39,759 nt of DNA, taken from Bacteroidota bacterium (GTDB taxonomy: Bacteria > Bacteroidota > Bacteroidia > Bacteroidales > VadinHA17). This document shows positions 1 through 9,989 of the stretch, piece after piece; within the stretch, counting starts at the first letter, position 1, and each line of letters begins with the position of its first letter. The notes under the pieces were generated by a model, which had not been told where the DNA came from, ran no database searches, and was given only the letters and a program-made list of their open reading frames with translations. A program made the position numbers and the translations under genes. The stretch spans positions 1 through 39,759 of the forward strand of contig JADFDS010000011.1 of NCBI GenBank assembly GCA_018262715.1, in the 5' to 3' direction.

Positions 1-1413
<1,413 letters not shown>

Positions 1414-1431
1414 CCATTAAAAAAGCCGGAC

Positions 1432-1680
1432 GTGAAGATTGAAATCATTACACCTGACAGGAAGATCTATACGGGGGAGATACGCTCGGTGAGAGTGCCG
1501 GGAAGAAAGGGCTCATTCCAGGTACTGAAGGACCATGCGCCCATCATATCAACCCTTGATGCCGGGCCGGTGATCATTGCAGATGACCAGGGCACCGAGG
1601 TGAGGTTTGAGATTACCGGCGGCGTTATTGAGGTAAAGAGGAACAGGATAATTCTCCTGGCCGATTCCGTGGTTCAATAG
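1432..1680 (+). CDS. atpC: ATP synthase F1 subunit epsilon, short form
   Basis: This is the epsilon subunit of the F1 central stalk, which links the rotor to the c-ring and in longer homologues can inhibit ATP hydrolysis. The 82 residues cover only the N-terminal beta-sandwich domain (IEIITPDRKIYTGE, RSVRVPGRKGSFQVLKDHAP, GGVIEVKRNRIILLADS). The C-terminal two-helix inhibitory domain is absent, as is common in Bacteroidota. The start is GTG at 1432, 18 bp behind the atpD stop; no ATG fits the domain start. The gene after it is not another ATP synthase subunit, so this genome has atpDC separated from the Fo and alpha genes, at least on this side. Confidence 0.93.
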   Translation: MKIEIITPDRKIYTGEIRSVRVPGRKGSFQVLKDHAPIISTLDAGPVIIADDQGTEVRFEITGGVIEVKRNRIILLADSVVQ

Positions 1681-1689
1681 CACAGTAAC

Positions 1690-3132
1690 ATGGACAGCAA
1701 CGAGTTTCGCAGGTACGGGCATGAGATCGTTGAGTGGATAGCCCGGTACTTTGAGAACGTGGAGCAATACCCGGTAAAATCACGTGTCAGACCGGGAGAG
1801 ATAAAGAATGCATTGCCGGAGCTTCCGCCCTCAGGAAGCGAATCCTTTGATCTTTTCATGAAGGATTTTGATGAGGTTATCATGCCGGGCATCACCCATT
1901 GGCAGAGCCCTAATTTCTTTGCATATTTCCCCGCAAACAGCAGTCCTCCTTCGGTGCTTGCCGAGATGCTCACGGCAGCCCTCGGGGCGCAGTGCATGCT
2001 CTGGGAAACCTCGCCGGCAGCGGCTGAGCTTGAGGAGAGGATGATGGAGTGGCTCAGGTCAATGACAGGAATCCCGCCGGAATTTGAAGGTGTTATTCAG
2101 GACAGCGCCTCATCGGCTACCCTGGCAGCGCTTATAACCGCCCGGGAAAAGGTCACCCGTTTCCGATCCAACAGGGAAGGACTCTCTGATGCAGGCCGTC
2201 TCCGCATTTATGTCTCAACCCAGACTCACTCATCGGTGGAGAAGGGGGCAGGGATTGCCGGATTTGGACGCGATAACCTGGTGAAGGTGGCTGTCAGGAG
2301 TGACTTTTCCATGGATCCCGGGGCCCTGGAGATGGCAATACAGAAAGATATTGCCCAAGGGTATGTCCCCTGCTGTGCCGTTGCCACCCTTGGCACCACG
2401 GGAACCACTGCCATTGATCCGTTGAGAGAAATAGGCGTGATCTGCCGTAAACATGGAATCTGGCTGCATGTTGACGCTGCCCTGGGCGGAACGGCCCTCC
2501 TGCTCCCCGAGATGCGCTGGATGGCTGACGGGATCGAATATGTTGACTCACTTGTATTCAATCCCCACAAGTGGATGTTCACCAACTTCGACTGTTCTGC
2601 ATATTTTGTCAGGGATGCTGCATCCCTGATGCGCTCATTCGAGATACTTCCCGAATACCTTAAGACCCGCACCAGGGGAGAGGTGAATGATTACCGCGAC
2701 TGGGGCATCCCTCTCGGGAGACGCTTCAGGGCGCTGAAGCTGTGGGCGGTGATCCGCTCTTATGGCGTTGAGGGCCTGCAATCTGCGATACGCGGGCATA
2801 TAAGGCTGGCGAAGATGCTTGCCGGGCTGATTGAGGCCGACAGGAATTTCGGGCTTATGGCTCCGGTGCCGCTGAATACGGTCTGCTTCCGGTACTGCCC
2901 CGCCGGCATGAGCGATAAGGATGCCAACACTCTGAATGAGAAAATAAACCATGCCCTCAATGACACGGGGAAAATTTATCTCACGCACACAAAGGTTGAA
3001 GGCAGGTACGTTCTGAGGATGGTGACGGCCCAGACCGGCGTAGCGGAACGGCACATACTGCAGGCATGGGATCTCATCAGGGAGACAGCGTCAGCGCTCT
3101 CGTCCCAGGACGGTGCCGTAGATGTTGACTGA
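1690..3132 (+). CDS. PLP-dependent group II decarboxylase, aromatic L-amino-acid decarboxylase type
   Basis: This 480-residue cytoplasmic enzyme removes the carboxyl group of an amino acid using pyridoxal phosphate, giving an amine. The N-terminal segment THWQSPNFFAYFPANSS is the substrate-loop signature of animal, plant and bacterial aromatic amino acid decarboxylases (DOPA, tryptophan, tyrosine). His in THSSVEKG stacks on the cofactor, Asp262 in LHVDAALGG binds its pyridine nitrogen and Lys294 in FNPHKWM forms the Schiff base; the Asp-Lys spacing of 32 equals that of pig DOPA decarboxylase. Length matches the family. The substrate cannot be read from the sequence; tryptophan, tyrosine or phenylalanine are likely. 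It starts 9 bp after atpC, so it is probably cotranscribed with it. Its last 42 bp overlap the convergent metallopeptidase gene. Confidence 0.93.
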   Translation: MDSNEFRRYGHEIVEWIARYFENVEQYPVKSRVRPGEIKNALPELPPSGSESFDLFMKDFDEVIMPGITHWQSPNFFAYFPANSSPPSVLAEMLTAALGAQCMLWETSPAAAELEERMMEWLRSMTGIPPEFEGVIQDSASSATLAALITAREKVTRFRSNREGLSDAGRLRIYVSTQTHSSVEKGAGIAGFGRDNLVKVAVRSDFSMDPGALEMAIQKDIAQGYVPCCAVATLGTTGTTAIDPLREIGVICRKHGIWLHVDAALGGTALLLPEMRWMADGIEYVDSLVFNPHKWMFTNFDCSAYFVRDAASLMRSFEILPEYLKTRTRGEVNDYRDWGIPLGRRFRALKLWAVIRSYGVEGLQSAIRGHIRLAKMLAGLIEADRNFGLMAPVPLNTVCFRYCPAGMSDKDANTLNEKINHALNDTGKIYLTHTKVEGRYVLRMVTAQTGVAERHILQAWDLIRETASALSSQDGAVDVD

Positions 3133-6006
3133 AAAAGCCCCGTTCACGAAGTATTTATCTTCACGCGGCATATAGCCCGCCCGTACCCCCGCGCTTATCT
3201 CAAAGGGGAACCTCAGCACGTAGAAATCAGCCATCAGCTCCGATCCCACTGAGCTGAACCAGTCTGCTCCGGCGGTAAAGCTCCTGTCATCATAGTTGCG
3301 GACATCCACCCCCTTTGAGTAGTCATAGAACAGTGTGCCCCTGATCCTCTTGAGGTACAGGAAGCTGCCTGCAGCCAGGTCAGGATAGAAGAGCGGCATT
3401 GTGTAGTCAGCAGAGAAGGAGAAGAGTTTTTCCGCAACCAGGTCGTAATCATAACCGCGAGGCCATGGAAGTGTGTTGCGGTAAATCTGTTTCCGGGCCG
3501 GGGCCTGGTTCTCCCAGCCGGCCCTGAAGGAGAGGCTGTGGTTCGACAATGCGCCGGGAAAGAAGAGGATTGTCCGGGCATAGCTTTTGGAGTTGTACAG
3601 TTTTGTGTCCCATGGCGTTGTGGTCAGCCGCAGATCGAATACCTGTCCCCACCTCGGGTTGATGTCACGGTAAGCCGTACGGAAGGTATTTGAGAAATAG
3701 AACCTGCCGGTAAGGCTGAGTACGTCCCTGTCAAACCGGTTCTCGGCTGATATCCAGGTATCCCTGTTGCGGAAACTGATGTATAGGGCGGGCATCAGCA
3801 TCTGTCTGAATTTACCGCGCGCGAACCACAACTGGTCATAGATGCTCAGGTTTAGCTGCAGGTCGGTCCCCGGATTCTCCGGCGGCTGGTTCTCGCTGGT
3901 GTCACTTATGATCAGCTGGTCTCCTCCCCATTCTGCCTCTGCATCAATGACCGGGTGCCAGCCTTTCCATGTGACCCCGGAGTGCAGATAGTGGTTGCCT
4001 TCACTGTATTCATACCCCACGGTGGAGATAAGGGTGCTCAGGTGGTTCTGTGACATCAGTGTCAGACCCGGCCTTATGGTGGTTGGATCGGTCCGGATCT
4101 CATCCAGGTCGGCATAGAACGGGAACCAGCTATGGAAATTGAACAGGTTTGAAATTTTGCGGTATGGTCTGGGTTCAGGGATTAGCGGCATGGGTGTGTC
4201 ACTCAAGGAGTCAGCTGCGGGCGTATGCACCACCGGCGGGGACGGGTCCTTTCCGGGAACTTTGCCTGGCATGGGCGCCACCGGCGGAAAAATCTCATGG
4301 CCGGTCACAAATGCCGGTCCGGCAGTGGCTGAGGTCTTTTCGGAGGCAATGACGAATCCGCCTGCAGTATAATCAGAGAAGAGCAGCTCACTGCCGGTGA
4401 CTGAAAATCCGGAGATTCCGAACCGGGAGCCTGTAACTCGTTCCACAGGTCCGGCGCCCGCAATACGGTAAATATTGTCAGAGCCGTCTCCCTGTGCAAG
4501 GAAGAAGAGAGTGTCATTGTGGATCTTCGCCTGCACTATGTCAGTATGACTCTCTTCCAGGTTCACGGTCCATATCTTGCCGGTGGGCCTGTATGTTCTG
4601 ATTCCCTCTCCCTGCTGGTTCAGGGTGACCATGGTGACTTCGCGGCCGTCAGATGACCATGCCGGTCGCTGGAGTATAAGACTTTCGGGCGGAACGAGGT
4701 TCATCAGCACTTCTCCGGTATGAGAGTCGAGGAAAACCAGGGAACAGACCATGTCAGGGGTGGTTGAAACGGCAACTATGGTGCGTCCGTCAGGTGAAAG
4801 GTCCGGTGCGGTATACCGTGTACGGCTGGTTACATCGGTTATTAAGCCTCCCGGGAGATCAAGCCTCTTTATCACCGAGTAGTCACGGTTATCCCACCTT
4901 ATATCAGGGTGTTGTTCTGCCCATACTATAGTATTACCAGAGAACGAGAAAAAGTAAGGATATATGTATCCGGTGGTGGTAATATTCAGCTCTTTCCCTC
5001 CACCATTTTCGGTAATAACGAACCGCGACGGATCGGACAGGGAAGTCCGCAGGGATATTATCCTTCCGTCATCCGACCTGTAGGGGGTGAAGTGGCTGAC
5101 ATAATTCCTTTTCCTGCTTAAGCTCAGCGGGGTGTACTCCTTCACTCCTTCAGGACTGCTTTTGCTCCAGTTTCTTTCGAGGGCAGCGAAGGCAGAATCA
5201 TAGAGCTTTCTTTTACTGAGTCCGGTCTCTCTTGTCAGGACTGTGTTGACGGGATTGGGAAAATAGCCTGAGGATACCCTTTCTGTTACCCTGTTCCATG
5301 TGTCGGGGTCAATGGTCCGGAGGTGGTTCATCATGAGGTATCCGAAGACATAATGGTCAGGGGTGAAATTCCGGTATGAGCCTGAGAGCATTTTATCGTA
5401 TCCGTAAATCTCTTCCGGTCTGAGGGTCAGTGCCATGGCGCCCCGGATGAAGGCATTGCTCCGCCCCCTGCCTGAGAGGCCTGTTGCGGTCTCGGCGTAG
5501 ACCGCGTCACCCTCGAATGCCCATGCGGGTATCTGCACTGCGCTCAGCCCCACCGCCTGTTCCCCGAGGATGAACCGCAGCGCCCTGCCAAAGCCGCGGG
5601 TGTTGAGGGAGCCGAGCTGGAGCACGTGAGCCGTCTCATGCACCGCAAGCTGCGCTGCAGGGTACATCGGGAGGTTATCCTGGCCTGGCAGGGGGTACAG
5701 TTCCATCCTCCGGGGCGCCCAGCTCACATAGCCGTTTGACTGCATCGAGTGGCTGTGGATTATTACCGGGATGTTTGTCCTTACCCCCGGATAAAGAACA
5801 GACAGCTTTTCAAATGATTCCTCGAGGAGGCGCGCATACCGGAATACTTCCCCGCCGAAGTCGTCAGGGTAGATGACCCTGAAGTGAGGTGTGCGTATCT
5901 GAAGCCACCTGAGAGAAGCGGGATCCTGTCCGGTGTCATAGTATTGCGCTCCGGCCCTGGCCATTAAAAGCAGGCTCATTATAAGCAGAATAATACATCT
6001 CTTCAT
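3091..6006 (-). CDS. secreted gluzincin-like metallopeptidase with beta-propeller and C-terminal barrel-like region
   Basis: I start this 971-residue protein at the ATG at 6006 rather than 57 bp upstream, because MKRCIILLIMSLLLMARAG is then a clean signal peptide. The zinc motif HETAH is at residues 123-127, and a downstream Glu in WAFEGDAVYAE (about 165) fits the third ligand of gluzincin peptidases. The middle third has repeated short segments resembling PD40/TolB-type propeller blades (for example APDLSPDGRTIVAVS and RPAWSSDGREVTMV). The last ~300 residues are rich in alternating aromatic strands and resemble an outer-membrane barrel or autotransporter-like beta domain. It is therefore probably exported and held at the outer membrane. 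The peptidase substrate is unknown. The 3' end overlaps the decarboxylase gene by 42 bp on the opposite strand. Confidence 0.85.
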   Translation of the reverse strand: MKRCIILLIMSLLLMARAGAQYYDTGQDPASLRWLQIRTPHFRVIYPDDFGGEVFRYARLLEESFEKLSVLYPGVRTNIPVIIHSHSMQSNGYVSWAPRRMELYPLPGQDNLPMYPAAQLAVHETAHVLQLGSLNTRGFGRALRFILGEQAVGLSAVQIPAWAFEGDAVYAETATGLSGRGRSNAFIRGAMALTLRPEEIYGYDKMLSGSYRNFTPDHYVFGYLMMNHLRTIDPDTWNRVTERVSSGYFPNPVNTVLTRETGLSKRKLYDSAFAALERNWSKSSPEGVKEYTPLSLSRKRNYVSHFTPYRSDDGRIISLRTSLSDPSRFVITENGGGKELNITTTGYIYPYFFSFSGNTIVWAEQHPDIRWDNRDYSVIKRLDLPGGLITDVTSRTRYTAPDLSPDGRTIVAVSTTPDMVCSLVFLDSHTGEVLMNLVPPESLILQRPAWSSDGREVTMVTLNQQGEGIRTYRPTGKIWTVNLEESHTDIVQAKIHNDTLFFLAQGDGSDNIYRIAGAGPVERVTGSRFGISGFSVTGSELLFSDYTAGGFVIASEKTSATAGPAFVTGHEIFPPVAPMPGKVPGKDPSPPVVHTPAADSLSDTPMPLIPEPRPYRKISNLFNFHSWFPFYADLDEIRTDPTTIRPGLTLMSQNHLSTLISTVGYEYSEGNHYLHSGVTWKGWHPVIDAEAEWGGDQLIISDTSENQPPENPGTDLQLNLSIYDQLWFARGKFRQMLMPALYISFRNRDTWISAENRFDRDVLSLTGRFYFSNTFRTAYRDINPRWGQVFDLRLTTTPWDTKLYNSKSYARTILFFPGALSNHSLSFRAGWENQAPARKQIYRNTLPWPRGYDYDLVAEKLFSFSADYTMPLFYPDLAAGSFLYLKRIRGTLFYDYSKGVDVRNYDDRSFTAGADWFSSVGSELMADFYVLRFPFEISAGVRAGYMPREDKYFVNGAFSVNIYGTVLGRER

Positions 6007-6021
6007 GCAGGGCGGTTTGTC

Positions 6022-6029
6022 CAAAAATA
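6022..6029 (-). promoter_or_regulatory. Bacteroidota-type -7 element for the metallopeptidase gene
   Basis: Read on the minus strand this is TATTTTTG, an exact match to the TAnnTTTG consensus, 15 bp before the ATG at 6006. No convincing -33 TTTG lies at the usual 19-20 bp spacing, so this is only a candidate. Confidence 0.35.
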
Positions 6030-6113
6030 CCAAAATTGGCCGATATCTACGGGTACACGGCAAAATCTTATTATTTTCGTGCGGTAATTATCCGGAACGG
6101 AAATTAAACGAAT

Positions 6114-9100
6114 ATGATAAAGAAATACAGGCTTTGGGATAATATCCTTGGCTGGACGGTTTTTGTTGTGGCGTCAGTTACCTACCTGTTGACACTTGAG
6201 CCTACAATGAGCCTCTGGGATTGCAGTGAATTCATCGCTTCGGCCTTCAAGCTTGAGGTGGGGCACCCCCCGGGGGCTCCGTTTTTCATGATACTCGGAA
6301 GGTTCTTTGCCAACTTCGCCGGAGGCGATGAGTCAAGGGTAGCCATGATGATCAACGCCATGTCAGGACTGGCCAGCGCGCTGACGATACTGTTTCTTTT
6401 CTGGACCATCACCCACCTGGCCCGCAGGATCTTCCTCAGGCAGGAATCTGACTACACCGCAGGACGGATCATTGCAGTTCTCGGTGCCGGACTGACAGGT
6501 TCACTGGCTTACGCCTTCTCCGACACATTCTGGTTCTCGGCAGTGGAGGGAGAAGTTTATGCCACCTCCTCGCTCTTCACCGCTGTGGTATTCTGGGCAA
6601 TGCTGAGATGGGAAGATGTGGCAGACGAGCCGCATGCAGACAGATGGATCATACTGATCGCCTTCATGATGGGTCTTTCCATTGGCGTACACCTGCTGAA
6701 CCTGCTTGCCATACCTGCCATCGTCTTTATCTGGTACTTCCGCAAGTACAGGTTTTCATGGAAGGGTTTTGCAGTATCAATAGGCGTATCGATACTGCTG
6801 CTGGTGCTTATCATGTACGGGATCATCCCTGGTATTGTCAGGGTGACTTCCGCATTCGAGCTGTTCTTCGTCAACAGCCTCGGGCTGCCGTTCAACAGCG
6901 GCATGTATATCCACCTGTTGCTCTTCATTGCCGCGTTGGTGCTGTCGGTATGGTACAGCTTCACACACAGTGACAGGATGAGGATATTCCTGCTTGCAGG
7001 TACAACGCTTCTCCTTTCGGGAGTGTGGCTGCTTACCGGCTCACTGTTGCTCAATCTCGTTTTCCTGGCTGCAATAATATATGGCGTCTGGCTTCTCTCG
7101 ACGAAGCAGAAAGCGGCTTTGAATACCATCATGACCTCTCTCCTGGTTATCATGATCGGTTATTCGAGCTTTGCGGTCATTCTTATCCGGTCTACCGCAA
7201 ATCCGCCGATGAATGAGAATAATCCTTCGAACCCCTTCGCGCTGCTTTATTATCTTAACCGGGAGCAGTACGGCAGGCGTCCGCTTTTCTACGGGCCGTA
7301 CTACAATGCGCCGGTAACCGATTATGCAAAGGGGAAGCCGACTTACAATCCTTCCGGCGACAGGTATATTATCACCAGCCGCGAGACAGAAACGGAGTAT
7401 GATGAGAGGTTTATGACTGTCTTCCCGAGGATGTGGAGTGATTCTCCGGATCATGTAAGGGAGTATGAAAGATATGTTGGTACGAAGGGAAAACCTGTCC
7501 GGATCAATGACCCCCAGACCGGGGAGGCAAAAACGCTGCGGGTGCCGACGTTCGGACAGAACCTTGGGTTCATGTTCCGTCATCAGCTGGGATTCATGTA
7601 TTTCCGGTACTTCATGTGGAACTTCAGCGGAAGGCAGAATGATGTTCAGAGTACCGGAGGGCCGGTCAACGGAAACTGGATAACGGGGCTTGATTTCCTG
7701 GATGCCCCCCGGACCGGATCGGTAAAAGGGATGCCTGAAGATATGCGTAATGATCCGTCGCGCAACAAGTATTACCTGCTGCCTCTTCTTCTCGGGCTGG
7801 TGGGTTTCCTGTGGCACTTTAACCGCGATGTGCGCAACTGGTGGATAGTGCTTCTGCTGTTTGTAATGACTGGTATAGCTATTGTCATATACCTCAACCA
7901 GTACCCGAACCAGCCCCGTGAACGCGATTATGCCTATGCGGCATCATTCTATGCCTTTACTGTATGGATCGGCCTCGGGGTGCTGGCTCTTTTTGAGCTG
8001 TTCAGGAAGGCAGCCGGGGAGACGCCTGCAGCCGTCATTGCCTCTGTGCTGACCTTTGCCGCTGTGCCTGCCCTCATGGGATCGCAGAACTGGGATGACC
8101 ATGACCGCTCGGGGAGATACCTGGCAAGGGATGTAGCCTTCAACTACCTCAATTCATGCGCTCCGAATGCTATAATTTTTACCGGAGGAGACAATGACAC
8201 GTTCCCGCTGTGGTACGCCCAGGAGGTGGAGGGAGTCCGCACTGATGTCAGGGTCTGCAACCTGATGTTGCTCAACACTGACTGGTACATTGACCAGATG
8301 AAATACAAGGCTTACACTTCTGAACCATTGCCGGTCAGCCTGCAGAAAGAACTTTACTATGACGGAGTCAATAACCAGGTTGCCGTTCTCGAGAAGGTGA
8401 GGGAGCCCGCAACTGCAAAAGAGGTGATGCAATTCATTTCCAGCGGCAGCGAGTTGTCAAAGCTCAAGATGTACGGAGAGGACATGTGGTATATACCCAC
8501 CCGCACCATACGCATACCGGTTGATTCCGCGAAGGTGCTGGCCAATGGCACAGTCAAACCGGAGGATGCTGACAAGATTGTGCCCTATATTGACATTACG
8601 CTCAAAGGTTCATGGATAATGAAGAGCCAGCTCCTGGTGCTTGATATCCTGGCTCACAACGACTGGGACCGTCCGATCTATTTTGTCACCGGCCAGACTG
8701 ATGACGCCCTCGGTCTGGAGGAATACTTCCAGCTTGAAGGACTTGCGTACAGGCTGGTGCCCGTAAAAGGGGTCAACAAGAGCTGGTTTGAGTACGGCCG
8801 CATCGATACTGACATTCTCTACGAGAACATGATGAACCGCTTCAGCTGGAAGGGTGCCAATGATCCGGATGTTTACATTGACTTTTATCATAACCGGACA
8901 CTCCTCGTGGTCAGGGCACGCCTGAATCATGCCAGGCTTGCCGGGGCACTTGTGGCTGAGGGTGATACTGCCAGGGCGGTGCAGGTAATTGACAGGTGTC
9001 TTGAGCTCTTCCCGGTATCAAATGTAGACTATGACTATTATTTCGGTGATATTATCTCGGCTTGTTTTGCAACCGGACGGAAGGATAAGGCGAAGGAGCT

Positions 9101-9320
9101 GGCAGGTGAGTTTGCTGATTATTATGCAGAACGGGCAGGATACCTGCTTGACCAGAGGCCGTCTGTCGCTTATTATGCCGGTGCTGAAATTGCCACCGGC
9201 CTTCAGATGATGCTCCAGGCTATTAAAGTCTGCTATGATAACGGCGAAATAGCACTTGCCGAAGATATCAACGGAAAATACAATGAGCTTTATGCCAGAT
9301 ATGCCGCTTTAAATCAGTAG
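6114..9320 (+). CDS. DUF2723 family membrane glycosyltransferase (TMEM260/PMT-like)
   Basis: This 1068-residue inner-membrane protein starts with a DUF2723 domain: a first membrane segment, then LTLEPTMSLWDCSEFIASAFKLEVGHPPGAPF. The acidic pair Asp36/Glu39 in WDCSEF lies in the first periplasmic loop, as in GT-C enzymes. About ten to twelve hydrophobic segments follow up to about residue 660, interrupted by a periplasmic section near residues 360-540. The remaining ~400 residues are soluble and contain a PNAIIFTGGDNDTFPLWYAQ segment and helical repeats near the end. The human relative TMEM260 is a protein O-mannosyltransferase, so a role in O-glycosylating exported proteins is a fair inference; it has not been shown for this protein. 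The gene is divergent from the metallopeptidase and stands alone. Confidence 0.88.
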   Translation: MIKKYRLWDNILGWTVFVVASVTYLLTLEPTMSLWDCSEFIASAFKLEVGHPPGAPFFMILGRFFANFAGGDESRVAMMINAMSGLASALTILFLFWTITHLARRIFLRQESDYTAGRIIAVLGAGLTGSLAYAFSDTFWFSAVEGEVYATSSLFTAVVFWAMLRWEDVADEPHADRWIILIAFMMGLSIGVHLLNLLAIPAIVFIWYFRKYRFSWKGFAVSIGVSILLLVLIMYGIIPGIVRVTSAFELFFVNSLGLPFNSGMYIHLLLFIAALVLSVWYSFTHSDRMRIFLLAGTTLLLSGVWLLTGSLLLNLVFLAAIIYGVWLLSTKQKAALNTIMTSLLVIMIGYSSFAVILIRSTANPPMNENNPSNPFALLYYLNREQYGRRPLFYGPYYNAPVTDYAKGKPTYNPSGDRYIITSRETETEYDERFMTVFPRMWSDSPDHVREYERYVGTKGKPVRINDPQTGEAKTLRVPTFGQNLGFMFRHQLGFMYFRYFMWNFSGRQNDVQSTGGPVNGNWITGLDFLDAPRTGSVKGMPEDMRNDPSRNKYYLLPLLLGLVGFLWHFNRDVRNWWIVLLLFVMTGIAIVIYLNQYPNQPRERDYAYAASFYAFTVWIGLGVLALFELFRKAAGETPAAVIASVLTFAAVPALMGSQNWDDHDRSGRYLARDVAFNYLNSCAPNAIIFTGGDNDTFPLWYAQEVEGVRTDVRVCNLMLLNTDWYIDQMKYKAYTSEPLPVSLQKELYYDGVNNQVAVLEKVREPATAKEVMQFISSGSELSKLKMYGEDMWYIPTRTIRIPVDSAKVLANGTVKPEDADKIVPYIDITLKGSWIMKSQLLVLDILAHNDWDRPIYFVTGQTDDALGLEEYFQLEGLAYRLVPVKGVNKSWFEYGRIDTDILYENMMNRFSWKGANDPDVYIDFYHNRTLLVVRARLNHARLAGALVAEGDTARAVQVIDRCLELFPVSNVDYDYYFGDIISACFATGRKDKAKELAGEFADYYAERAGYLLDQRPSVAYYAGAEIATGLQMMLQAIKVCYDNGEIALAEDINGKYNELYARYAALNQ

Positions 9321-9327
9321 GCAACCT

Positions 9328-9387
9328 GCAGTTGGCAGTCAGCAGTAAGGCAGGATCAGGACCAGTTCGGCAGCCGGCAGCCGGCTG
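9328..9387. repeat. degenerate short-unit GGCAG-type repeat tract
   Basis: The 85 bp between the DUF2723 gene and the convergent receiver gene are built from imperfect copies of GCAGTTGGCAGTCAGCAG and then CGGCAGCCGGCAGCCGGC. The tract ends in the perfect palindrome CAGCCGGCTG (9378-9387). It resembles the short tandem tracts with CAGTTGGCAGT units that I recall from intergenic regions of other Bacteroidota. It may also work as a weak bidirectional terminator, although there is no T-run. Confidence 0.45.
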
Positions 9388-9405
9388 ACGACTGGTGGCT
9401 GTGAA

Positions 9406-9810
9406 TCAGTCGTACATCTGATAGGCCGGCCTGGGAGCCAGGTACTTCTCAAGAATCAGGTGGATCTTGTCAGGGAATATGGGTTTGAGGTTGTATTCCG
9501 TACAGCCGGCTATATATGCTTCGTTTTTGGTTTGTTCGGAATAATATGCAGTGATGAGAATCACCGGTGCAGAGCGGTTAACCTGGCGGAAGGCCCTGGT
9601 GCATTCGATGCCGTTTACCAGCGGCACAAGAAAATCCATGAAAACAAGATCAAAATGTTCCCTGCCTGTGGTTATAGCCTCAACAAACTCCTTTCCGTTG
9701 CGGTAGGTAAAAACATCGGCGCCGGTCTCCTTGAGCAGCGTCTCATAATACTTCAGGGATGCAGCATCGTCCTCAACAATAGCTATCCGCTTGCCTGTAA
9801 TGTTAAGCAT
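9406..9810 (-). CDS. single-domain response regulator (CheY-like receiver)
   Basis: This 134-residue cytoplasmic protein is a receiver domain with no output domain. The acidic pocket is Glu13-Asp14-Asp15 (IVEDDAAS), the phosphoacceptor is Asp59 (LVFMDFLVP), Thr87 (LITAYY) is the switch residue and Lys109 (NLKPI) completes the active site. The chain ends about 25 residues after the Lys, so it must act by binding a partner or by passing phosphate on in a relay. No kinase is adjacent. The nearest kinase in the window, at 18556-20658, is LytS-type and would normally use a LytTR regulator, so pairing is not supported. The gene is convergent to the DUF2723 gene. Confidence 0.92.
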   Translation of the reverse strand: MLNITGKRIAIVEDDAASLKYYETLLKETGADVFTYRNGKEFVEAITTGREHFDLVFMDFLVPLVNGIECTRAFRQVNRSAPVILITAYYSEQTKNEAYIAGCTEYNLKPIFPDKIHLILEKYLAPRPAYQMYD

Positions 9811-9874
9811 GTTTATAAAGTGAACCCGGGGTTAATAATCCGAACTCCACGTAAAGATATCCGGCGAGGACAAG

Positions 9875-9906
9875 CAAGATTAAACATTTCTGCCGCAAAT
9901 GTCAAC
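9875..9906 (-). promoter_or_regulatory. candidate promoter of the receiver gene
   Basis: Read on the minus strand, GTTG (9903-9906) is followed after 20 bp by TAATCTTG (9875-9882), seven of eight matches if the two n positions are counted. It would give a leader of about 60 bases before the ATG at 9810. No competing site is obvious. Confidence 0.3.
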
Positions 9907-9989
9907 TTTAAGAACAACTTATTAACAACAACTTTTAAACAGGAAATCAAGAGTTGGAGAATGCTCATAAAATCAGCGTTATAGGAGGG

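Noticed and set aside
6007-6063. 19-codon upstream extension of the metallopeptidase
   Set aside because: The ATG at 6006 opens a proper signal peptide, and the -7 element lies inside the extension.
7041-7817. 258-codon open frame on the minus strand inside the DUF2723 gene
   Set aside because: It is antisense to a well-supported gene and its product is Arg/Pro/Ile-rich with no recognisable motif.
9460-9984. 174-codon plus-strand frame across the receiver gene and its upstream region
   Set aside because: It is antisense to the receiver gene, whose active-site residues are all present, and has no start or domain support.
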